Position numbers and translations under genes: made by a program. Under the pieces are notes generated by a model. That model worked only from the letters and a program-made list of their open reading frames with translations. It was not told the origin of the DNA and ran no database searches. Below, one piece after another: positions 1 through 4,701 of a stretch of 8,470 bases of DNA. The DNA comes from Clostridia bacterium (GTDB lineage Bacteria > Bacillota_A > Clostridia > UBA1212 > UBA1255): contig JAFWZH010000001.1 in the NCBI GenBank assembly GCA_017522515.1, forward strand, positions 1 to 8,470. The letters are read 5' to 3'. Every line of letters begins with the position of its first letter. The first letter of the stretch is position 1.

Positions 1-2
1 AA

Positions 3-203
3 TACAGAATAAGCGGAACTGATCAGATTGACACCGCAAGAGAACAAAGAGAAGCAAACAAAATTTATTTGGTATTCAAATTATTCAAGAGTAACAGTGC
101 CGAAAAAGAGATGCTTGCTTACAGATGGACTAATCTTGGGGGCACAAGACCTCACACCGAGAACCTTGTAAAACTAATTTCTAGAGCCAAGAAAATTCAT
201 TGA
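3..203 (+). CDS. C-terminal fragment of an unrecognised protein, running off the left edge
   Basis: The frame starting at base 3 is open for 66 codons from the window edge to a TGA at 201-203. It encodes a basic, soluble-looking tail with many Lys and Arg residues, ending in SRAKKIH. No signal peptide, membrane segment or catalytic motif is visible in the part present. The other two plus frames close within the first 21 bases, and the residue composition looks coding, so I think it is a real gene end, but 66 codons could be open by chance. I do not recognise the family. A restriction or mobile-element gene would suit the neighbouring methyltransferase remnant, but nothing in the fragment shows this. 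No obvious terminator follows; the first structure downstream is the hairpin at 217. Confidence 0.45.
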   Translation, partial: YRISGTDQIDTAREQREANKIYLVFKLFKSNSAEKEMLAYRWTNLGGTRPHTENLVKLISRAKKIH

Positions 204-216
204 CAGCAATAATAGC

Positions 217-263
217 CATTTGTCCGACGGTTACAAAATTAATTTGTAAGCCTCGGATATATG
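217..263. repeat. 47-bp imperfect palindrome, copy A
   Basis: Outer arms of 11 bp are CATTTGTCCGA at 217-227 and TCGGATATATG at 253-263 (9 of 11 pair). A 3-nt internal loop follows on each side, then a perfect 7-bp inner stem (TTACAAA 231-237 with TTTGTAA 243-249) and a 5-nt loop. Same architecture and same total length as copies B and C. Confidence 0.8.
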
Positions 264-295
264 GTTAAGATAGATTAGTACTTGGGAATAGCTAT

Positions 296-342
296 CATTT
301 GTCCGAAGCAATTAGAAAAATTCTAATACCCTCGGACAAATG
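296..342. repeat. 47-bp imperfect palindrome, copy B (best copy)
   Basis: The 11-bp outer arms pair perfectly: CATTTGTCCGA at 296-306 with TCGGACAAATG at 332-342. A 4-nt internal loop on each side is followed by a perfect 7-bp inner stem (ATTAGAA 311-317 with TTCTAAT 321-327) and a 3-nt AAA loop. The inner stem differs in sequence from copies A and C but keeps its pairing. Confidence 0.85.
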
Positions 343-400
343 CTCTGTAGATGTCTCTGACTCAGGAGTACACTTGTCAATTTTAGTACAGAAAGAAACC

Positions 401-447
401 CATTTTTCCGATACTATCCGAAAAATTTGGATACCTCTGGACAAATG
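401..447. repeat. 47-bp imperfect palindrome, copy C
   Basis: Outer arms lie at 401-411 and 437-447 (8 of 11 pair, with the GGACAAATG end kept). The internal loops are 3 nt. The inner stem is 8 bp with one G-T pair (TATCCGAA 415-422 with TTTGGATA 426-433) and a 3-nt AAA loop. Total length is again exactly 47 bp. Confidence 0.75.
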
Positions 448-605
448 AGTCTCTCACATTCTAATGTTGCTTCAACCGTTAAACATCAACATCCTTCAAC
501 GGCGCTCCATAGTTGCAGTGGCGTCCCATGAAGCCGTGTTTGATACTGGGGGAGATTGAGCCTCTAGGTGTTTACACCAATATCGGGCGATGATGAAGCT
601 ATTTC

Positions 606-728
606 TGGGCCAGGTGGACTAAAAAGCCTTCCACCGGGCCCAAAACATAAACCACAAAACACTAATTAACAATCATTTACCCATGAGCAAGTGGGCCCGG
701 TGGAAGCAAAACAAATCCACCTGGCCCG
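606..728. repeat. Pair of mutually inverted G+C-rich palindromes around a 49-bp AT-rich spacer
   Basis: Copy 1 (606-642) has 12-bp arms GGGCCAGGTGGA at 607-618 and TCCACCGGGCCC at 630-641. Copy 2 (692-728) has GGGCCCGGTGGA at 693-704 and TCCACCTGGCCC at 716-727. Each copy can fold on itself with one mismatch and an 11-nt loop. Across copies the pairing is perfect: 607-618 with 716-727 and 630-641 with 693-704. The block can therefore form either two small hairpins or one long nested one. The spacer is AT-rich. Function unknown; an invertible segment or the ends of a miniature element are possible. Confidence 0.75.
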
Positions 729-786
729 ATTGGGCGCCTGAGAACACACCAGTTCCGCCCATTTCCAGTGGCTCCCGCCACTACCC

Positions 787-828
787 ATACAGAAAACAGA
801 GCCCCGACAAAGGCTCTGTTTTCTGTAT
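787..828. terminator. Perfect 17-bp hairpin, bidirectional-terminator type, without an obvious gene
   Basis: The stem is 787-803 paired with 812-828 without a mismatch, around an 8-nt loop. The G+C core (GAGCC/GGCTC) is flanked by an AAAA tract on the left and a TTTT tract on the right, the usual layout of a rho-independent terminator working in both directions. The gene it once served is not recognisable. It lies just upstream of the methyltransferase remnant. Confidence 0.7.
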
Positions 829-858
829 AAAGGACGGCAATGATTTCCTCTCCTCTGA

Positions 859-1305
859 AATGCTCAAGCAAGCTTGGCATTCCGCTCGGCTCCTCATCAT
901 TTTCCTGATGCAATATGCACAGAAAATAATGCAGTTCCATTGCGAAAAGTTATTAACAGACTTGATATTGAGGAGCAAAAATATTATTTTTCTCAAAAGG
1001 CAGTTCAGGGCGTAAAAAATGCTAAAAACAATATGAAGAGAGGACTTTGGCAAGATCTAAATGCTCCCTGTTTAACTTTGACTTCACATTTGGCAAAGGT
1101 TAGTATCAACTCCCGCGATCCAATTTTATTGGTTGATGCTAATAGGGAGTTGTATCTACGCTTTACTCCTCGTGAGGAAGCACGTATCCAATCTTTCCCA
1201 GATACATTTAAGTTACATCCATCAGAGGCAAAGTCGTATAAACAAATTGGCAACGCAATCCCTCCTGTGATGATGTGGTACATAGCACGCAACTTGATAA
1301 AATAG
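859..1305 (+). pseudogene. Cytosine-5 DNA methyltransferase, C-terminal remnant
   Basis: DNA C5-cytosine methyltransferases move a methyl group from S-adenosylmethionine to cytosine, usually as the modification half of a restriction system. This frame is open after a TGA at 856-858 and has no ATG start; the first usable codon is a TTG at 874. Numbering from that TTG, residues 20-88 resemble the region around the target-recognition domain. Residues 96-112 are a clear motif IX (RFTPREEARIQSFPDTF), and residues 121-131 are motif X (SYKQIGNAIPP). The family usually has 300-450 residues. The N-terminal two thirds, with the SAM-binding motif and the Pro-Cys catalytic loop, is absent from every frame upstream, where a hairpin-rich G+C-richer patch sits instead. 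It cannot methylate DNA alone. Most likely the gene was cut by insertion or recombination at about 860-930. Identity of the family is secure; the specificity is unknown. Confidence 0.85.
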
Positions 1306-1320
1306 CAGAGAGATATTATA

Positions 1321-1354
1321 ATAGAGTCCGCTGTGTTCAGCGGACTCTATTTTT
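1321..1354 (+). terminator. Rho-independent terminator after the methyltransferase remnant
   Basis: A perfect 13-bp stem (1321-1333 with 1338-1350) around a TGTT loop is followed by TTTT on the plus strand, 15 nt after the methyltransferase stop. It also lies just beyond the 3' end of the convergent DUF2188 gene, but there is no good T-run in that direction. Confidence 0.9.
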
Positions 1355-1364
1355 GTGTTGTCTA

Positions 1365-1586
1365 TTATCCCTTTGGGGGATAGGGGTCGTTTCCATAGCT
1401 GATTTTATCTCGAATTTGACCATCTCTTCGGTGTATGAGAAGTTCGGATTTCTGATTAATCGCTATCTCTCTTGCTCGATTAATTGCAGCTTGTTGCGTA
1501 TCGAATTTTTGGGTGATGCGAGTGTTGTTCTCACCTCGTACACCCCAACCGTCTTCGGTTTTAACTACATGCTGATTTTTACCCAT
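1365..1586 (-). CDS. DUF2188 family small protein
   Basis: A 73-residue soluble, basic protein. Recognised as DUF2188 from the N-terminal KNQHVV followed by a DGWGVRGENNTR segment (residues 3-22), the central FDTQQAAINRAREIA helix and the C-terminal RRDGQIRDKISYGNDPYPPKG region, all of which fit the family. The biochemical role is not known. It starts at ATG 1586-1584, 2 nt after the stop of the upstream cysteine-rich gene, so the two are almost certainly co-transcribed and perhaps translationally coupled. An upstream in-frame ATG would add 13 residues but overlaps the neighbouring gene and precedes the conserved start, so I rejected it. It converges on the methyltransferase remnant. Such small genes are often accessory cargo in mobile regions of Bacteroidales; a role in defence is guesswork. 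Confidence 0.85.
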   Translation of the reverse strand: MGKNQHVVKTEDGWGVRGENNTRITQKFDTQQAAINRAREIAINQKSELLIHRRDGQIRDKISYGNDPYPPKG

Positions 1587-1588
1587 AG

Positions 1589-1795
1589 TTACTTCTTGTG
1601 GCAGGCAGGGCAGCAGTAAGCACAACCATCAACATTGTAATAATGCTTTCTAGCCTCTTTTACTGCATCTGCACAATTGTTAAACACTCCTAAATATCTT
1701 CTATTCTCCATAGAGGGTAGAAAAATACACGTTGAGGTGTGGACCTCATGCTCTCCACTTGGTTGAGCATTTTTATTTACATAATATGTTGCCAT
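1589..1795 (-). CDS. Small cysteine-rich conserved hypothetical protein
   Basis: A 68-residue protein that begins MATYYVNKNAQPSGEHEVH and ends with a cysteine cluster. Cysteines lie at residues 23, 41, 58, 61, 62 and 65; the last four form a CxxCCxxC knuckle suited to binding a metal, probably zinc. This metal binding is inferred from the spacing only. There is no signal peptide or membrane segment. Proteins with this N-terminus (YYVNxNAQ followed by GxHEVH) look familiar to me as small hypotheticals in bacterial genomes, without a known function. It is the first gene of a two-gene operon with the DUF2188 gene 2 nt downstream. Upstream is A-rich (ATATAAAGT before the ATG) with no Shine-Dalgarno sequence, as is usual in Bacteroidota. 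I found no clear minus-strand promoter. Confidence 0.8.
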   Translation of the reverse strand: MATYYVNKNAQPSGEHEVHTSTCIFLPSMENRRYLGVFNNCADAVKEARKHYYNVDGCAYCCPACHKK

Positions 1796-1848
1796 ACTTT
1801 ATATTGTTTTAATGATGGCTTGTGCGGCATAAAACATGTACCACGATG

Positions 1849-1879
1849 TTGTGGATTTTGAGACGAATTGCTATATTTG
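1849..1879 (+). promoter_or_regulatory. Bacteroidota-type promoter
   Basis: The -7 element TATATTTG is at 1872-1879 and matches TAnnTTTG exactly. A TTG at 1849-1851 lies 20 bp upstream, the expected spacing for the -33 element. Transcription would begin at about 1884-1887. Confidence 0.65.
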
Positions 1880-1884
1880 CACCG

Positions 1885-2141
1885 CTAAAATGAAACATAT
1901 GTGTTATTTTACACCCCATAGCCATCGTTATTCAGGGTTTGGCAATCCGCCATCTCTTTAATCTTTGTCGAGTTATCTCATAGGCACCTCCTAACTTATT
2001 AAATATTAAACAAAAGCAAAATTGATATTAACAATAGGTGTACCAGTGGACAATCTTAGGACAAATTGAAGATTTTGGCAGAATTTGAGGTCAAATAATT
2101 GACACAATGGCAGAAGAGCTAGGACAATCTAGCTCTTTTTT
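1885..2141 (+). ncRNA. Candidate small RNA or leader-peptide transcript of about 255 nt
   Basis: This is the stretch between a good Bacteroidota-type promoter and a good terminator on the same strand. The only start-proximal frame is a 23-codon one (ATG 1890, stop 1959-1961), beginning MKHMCYF. Its ATG lies only about 5 nt from the predicted transcript start, so it would be nearly leaderless. The remaining 150 nt hold no open frame of note. The RNA contains CACCTCCT at 1985-1992, the sequence of the 16S rRNA anti-Shine-Dalgarno tail, and a small AATCTT/AAGATT stem before the terminator. I cannot assign it to a known RNA family. It may be a regulatory RNA, a small peptide gene, or the residue of a deleted gene. 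Confidence 0.4.
2114..2141 (+). terminator. Rho-independent terminator of the orphan plus-strand unit
   Basis: A perfect 9-bp stem, AAGAGCTAG (2114-2122) with CTAGCTCTT (2129-2137), around a 6-nt loop, runs directly into TTTT. Confidence 0.85.
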
Positions 2142-2149
2142 GTCATTAT

Positions 2150-2180
2150 CAACAAAGAAAAAGGCGACCGAAGTCGCCTT
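2150..2180 (-). terminator. Rho-independent terminator of the excisionase-like gene
   Basis: On the minus strand AAGGCGAC (2180-2173), a TTCG tetraloop and GTCGCCTT (2168-2161) are followed by a T-rich run (2160-2150). It lies 33 nt after the stop of the HTH gene and back to back with the plus-strand terminator at 2114-2141. Confidence 0.85.
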
Positions 2181-2213
2181 GCCACTCTTTACCTAATTCA
2201 TCAACTCTCCTCA

Positions 2214-2570
2214 CTAGCGTCGATTTCTGTATCGCCATGGTTCGGGTGTCATAAACTTTTCGAACTCCTCCATATTGGTGATGCACTCGATATTTTGTTT
2301 CTTCTCGAGCCATTTCTTGATTGTCGGTCGGTCGAAGTACAATCTGTTGCCCTGGCGGATAAACGGAATGTCGTGACACCTCACCGTTCGGTACACTGCA
2401 GATTTGGATTTGCCAAGTAGCTTGCAAACATCCTCCACGCTCATCAGCTCCCCTTCGAGTGGCTGTGGCTGCTGCTTCTCGCGAACTGTCTTTTCAAGTG
2501 CTTCAATTCTTTCTACCAGATTTTGAATGAGCTCTGGCATCTGCTCAAATGATACAACTTTCGTTTCCAT
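2214..2570 (-). CDS. Helix-turn-helix excisionase/MerR-like DNA-binding protein
   Basis: A 118-residue DNA-binding protein. Residues 8-32 (PELIQNLVERIEALEKTV region) are predicted coiled coil, a likely dimer contact. Residues 42-90 form an HTH_17/excisionase-type winged helix: LMSVEDVCKLLGKSKSAVYR, then IPFIRQGNRLYFDRPTIKKWLE. In this family such proteins bind att or promoter DNA to direct excision or to regulate the integrase. I chose ATG 2570; an in-frame ATG at 2597 would add nine Asn/Lys-rich residues. The divergent tyrosine recombinase starts at 2922, and the 351 bp between them contains repeats that are candidate binding sites. Downstream is its own terminator. Function as a recombination directionality factor is inferred from family and location; a plain transcription regulator is the alternative. 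Confidence 0.85.
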   Translation of the reverse strand: METKVVSFEQMPELIQNLVERIEALEKTVREKQQPQPLEGELMSVEDVCKLLGKSKSAVYRTVRCHDIPFIRQGNRLYFDRPTIKKWLEKKQNIECITNMEEFEKFMTPEPWRYRNRR

Positions 2571-2597
2571 TTTATTATTGTTTTTTAGTGAATTCAT

Positions 2598-2921
2598 ATT
2601 AAGTATAGAGGGGCATTGAAGGGAAGGTTTGAGAATTAGTGATTTTTTTTATCAAAAAATTACGGTTCTCGGAGCAAAAAAAGCGAAAATATGCGTTAAG
2701 AACTGGGATATAACGCATTAAGTTGAAAAGCTTGGAAATGAGAACAATGGCAATAATGAAAGAAAATGAGGGGTAATGAAGGCGGATAGTTTGCAAATCA
2801 TTACCCGATAATGGAGTAAAGTTTTTCTTTGTGTCGTCACGTTTCATCGTTCTGCGTCAGTTTGCATATCAATGTATAACTCGCTGATAACTAATTTTGT
2901 AACCAAAAAAAAGATTAGATT
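2598..2921. promoter_or_regulatory. Repeat-bearing region between the excisionase-like gene and the integrase
   Basis: A gene-free stretch of 324 bp. It contains a 15-bp direct repeat, GAGGGGCATTGAAGG (2608-2622) and GAGGGGTAATGAAGG (2768-2782), 13 of 15 identical and 160 bp apart. It also has an 8-bp inverted repeat ATGCGTTA (2691-2698)/TAACGCAT (2711-2718) and a 9-bp inverted repeat GGGTAATGA (2771-2779)/TCATTACCC (2798-2806). A TAATTTTG at 2892-2899 fits the -7 element for the integrase, though no TTTG lies at the usual distance upstream. I infer arm-type sites for integrase or excisionase, or operators. Confidence 0.5.
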
Positions 2922-4130
2922 ATGCGAAGTACATTTAAGGTGCTGTTCTACGTGAACGGAAGCAAAGAGAAAAACGGTATTGTTCCCATTATGGGACGAG
3001 TGACAATTAACGGCTCAGTAGCCCAATTCAGCTGTAAGCGTACCATTGCAAAGGAACTTTGGGATGTGAAAGGCAACCGAGCAAAAGGTAAGAGCAAAGA
3101 ATCGAGAGACATCAATTTAGCTTTGGATAACATCAAGGCTCAAATCATCAAACATTATCAGCGTATTTCAGACCGAGAGGCATTTGTAACTGCTGAAATG
3201 GTACGCAATGCCTATCAGGGTATCGGAACGGAGTATGAAACCCTGCTCCGAGCATTCGACAAGGAGAACGAAGCCTTTGCCAAACGAGTTGGCAAAGACC
3301 GCTCATTGAGTACATATCAAAAGTATCTCACCGTTAGAAAATATCTTGCCGAGTTTATCAAACTACATTATAAGCGTACAGATATTGCAATGAATGAACT
3401 TACTGAGGATTTCATTCGTGATTATTGCTTGTATCTACGAAATAAGGTTGGATTGGCTCAGTCATCAGTATGGATATACTCCATACCATTGAAGCATATT
3501 GTAACCACAGCTCACTATAATGGCAAGATAGCAAGAAACCCTTTTGCTCAATATAAAGTTGACCCAGACCACAAGGAAAGAGGATTTCTAACAGAAGAGG
3601 AACTACAAGCCTTTACGACAGTTGAATTGAACAATTCCGATTTGGAGTTGGCAAGAGATTTATTCGTGTTCGGCTGTTGGACAGGTATATCATTCATTGA
3701 CATCAAGAACCTGACAACGGAGAATATCACGATGTTGGGAGGTTCTCCGTGGATAGTATCGAAGCGACAAAAGACAGGTGTACAATTCCAAATCAAGTTA
3801 ATGGATATTCCTATGCAGATTATCAAACGATATAAGCCATACCGAATGGGCAACAATCTTTTCAATATCGGCAGCCACGATGTGATAAACAGACGCATCA
3901 AGGAAGTAGCCAAGATATGCGGTATCGAGAAGCGAACCTCATTTCATCTGAGTAGGCACACATTTGCAGTTTTAGCCTTGAACTATGGTATGCCAATAGA
4001 GAGCGTGAGTAAGATTCTCGGACATACGAATATTACGACAACACAGATTTACGCAAAAGTCACCAACACCAAACTCGAACACGATATATCTATGTTTGAG
4101 AGTAGAGTTAGCGAAAGATTTGCCATTTAA
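2922..4130 (+). CDS. Tyrosine recombinase/integrase of the Bacteroides element type
   Basis: A 402-residue site-specific recombinase that would cut and rejoin att DNA to integrate or excise a mobile element. The N-terminal arm-binding region (about 1-100) includes the usual Bacteroidota opening, FKVLFYVNGSKEKNG. The SAM-like core-binding domain is at about 105-205. The catalytic domain is at about 218-385. Visible catalytic residues are the hairpin Lys near 281-284, His342 and Arg345 in HLSRH, His368 in GHTN and nucleophile Tyr377 in TQIYAKV. The first catalytic Arg, normally in a TGxR motif, is replaced by Ser257 in TGISFID, a change known in the Bacteroides IntDOT group. The length is normal and the frame is intact, so it is probably active. 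ATG 2922 is preceded by an A-rich tract. It pairs with the divergent excisionase-like gene. Confidence 0.95.
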   Translation: MRSTFKVLFYVNGSKEKNGIVPIMGRVTINGSVAQFSCKRTIAKELWDVKGNRAKGKSKESRDINLALDNIKAQIIKHYQRISDREAFVTAEMVRNAYQGIGTEYETLLRAFDKENEAFAKRVGKDRSLSTYQKYLTVRKYLAEFIKLHYKRTDIAMNELTEDFIRDYCLYLRNKVGLAQSSVWIYSIPLKHIVTTAHYNGKIARNPFAQYKVDPDHKERGFLTEEELQAFTTVELNNSDLELARDLFVFGCWTGISFIDIKNLTTENITMLGGSPWIVSKRQKTGVQFQIKLMDIPMQIIKRYKPYRMGNNLFNIGSHDVINRRIKEVAKICGIEKRTSFHLSRHTFAVLALNYGMPIESVSKILGHTNITTTQIYAKVTNTKLEHDISMFESRVSERFAI

Positions 4131-4141
4131 TACTTATAGGT

Positions 4142-4516
4142 ATGGAAAGGGTTATTATAACAATCAGCGAAAGCGGCAAAGTGAATATTCCAAGCGGCAA
4201 TGTATGGATGTCTGAAATGGAATTGGTGGAGTTGTTCGGGGTGGCAGCCCCGACACTCCGAGCAACCATCAGAGCGATATATAAGAGTGGAACACTTAAC
4301 CCTACAACAACTCAACGATGCGATTTTACCACTCCTAAAAGTTAGGCTACATTCTACAATCTTGAAGTAATCATAGCGCTTGCGTTTAGGCTGAACTCAT
4401 ACAAGGCGTGTAAGATAAGACAAAAGGTATTGAATAGTTTATGCCAGCGAAAAAAGGCAGATATTAACTTGTTGATTTCTCTAATTAACAAACACCCCAA
4501 ACAACAAAAGGTCTAA
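4142..4516 (+). pseudogene. Small conserved gene downstream of the integrase, interrupted by an amber codon
   Basis: The frame starts at ATG 4142, 11 nt after the integrase stop. It reads 67 codons, meets TAG at 4343-4345, and stays open in the same frame to TAA at 4514-4516 (124 sense positions counting the amber). The first part contains NVWMSEMELVELFGVAAPTLRATIRAIYKSG. The part after the amber contains YNLEVIIALAFRLNSYKACKIRQ. Both look like parts of one helical, probably DNA-binding small protein that I recall as common near Bacteroides integrases. No base gain or loss is needed to join them, so this is a single nonsense change, with a poorly matching linker just before it (TLNPTTTQRCDFTTPKS). 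It could be a dead gene, or the 67-residue product may still act. Function unknown. Confidence 0.75.
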
Positions 4517-4649
4517 TCTCAAGCAAAATATTGGCTGTAGATGCTATAAAAAGGCTGCATACTTTGTTAATATGAGAAATAATCACTTCTTTTGTGATAG
4601 ATTTTGTGTTATTTTATACATAGCCGTTATGTTGTTGTGAAAAAATCAC

Positions 4650-4657
4650 TATATTTG
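4650..4657 (+). promoter_or_regulatory. Bacteroidota-type promoter of the ATPase-RloB operon
   Basis: TATATTTG at 4650-4657 matches the TAnnTTTG -7 element exactly, 45 bp before the ATPase start. The -33 element is weak (TTATG at 4627-4631). Directly before the -7 element lies the inverted repeat GTGA-AAAAA-TCAC (4637-4649), and further up ATCAC (4582-4586)/GTGAT (4594-4598); these are candidate operators. Confidence 0.65.
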
Positions 4658-4701
4658 CAATTGACAAAGTAGAAAAATTAAATCATTTAACTATATATTG
4701 T

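Larger units (their letters stand above)
204..858. other. Gene-poor stretch between the left gene fragment and the methyltransferase remnant
   Basis: No convincing gene lies in these 655 bases. They hold three 47-bp hairpins (217-447), a pair of mutually inverted G+C-rich palindromes (606-728) and a perfect 17-bp terminator-type hairpin (787-828). Short open frames exist, such as a 21-codon one from ATG 529 and an overlapping 10-codon one from ATG 590. They have no visible ribosome site or recognisable product. Base composition shifts from AT-rich to markedly more G+C-rich at about 495-800, which suggests a patch of different origin. Confidence 0.6.
1796..2213. other. Gene-free stretch holding a plus-strand promoter-terminator unit
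   Basis: No conventional gene lies here. On the plus strand there is a promoter at 1849-1879 and a terminator at 2114-2141. On the minus strand there is a terminator at 2150-2180 for the excisionase-like gene. The 5' part also serves as the leader of the minus-strand cysteine-rich gene. Confidence 0.6.
2214..4516. mobile_element. Recombination module of a Bacteroidales integrative element
   Basis: The divergent excisionase-like gene and full-length tyrosine recombinase, with the repeat-bearing region between them and the small broken gene after the integrase, form a typical recombination module. No transfer, mobilisation or replication genes are in the window, and I could not find paired att direct repeats. 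The element's limits are therefore unknown, and the flanking genes may or may not be its cargo. Confidence 0.6.

Noticed and set aside
683..1015. A 110-codon plus-strand frame starting MSKWARWK
   Set aside because: It runs through the twin palindrome, the 17-bp terminator hairpin and the true methyltransferase frame. No family resemblance is seen, and the later part is a shadow of the remnant.
677..1292. Several minus-strand frames of 87-95 codons over the methyltransferase remnant
   Set aside because: They lie antisense to a recognised coding frame or over hairpins and show no recognisable domain.
2599..2847. An 82-codon minus-strand frame between the excisionase-like gene and the integrase
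   Set aside because: It consists of the direct and inverted repeats of a regulatory region, has an unlikely composition and no family resemblance.
3548..3913. A 121-codon minus-strand frame inside the integrase
   Set aside because: It is antisense to the catalytic domain, whose motifs are clear on the plus strand.
4127..4315. A minus-strand frame opposite the small gene after the integrase
   Set aside because: It is a shadow of the amber-interrupted gene, whose plus-strand frame carries family-like sequence on both sides of the stop.
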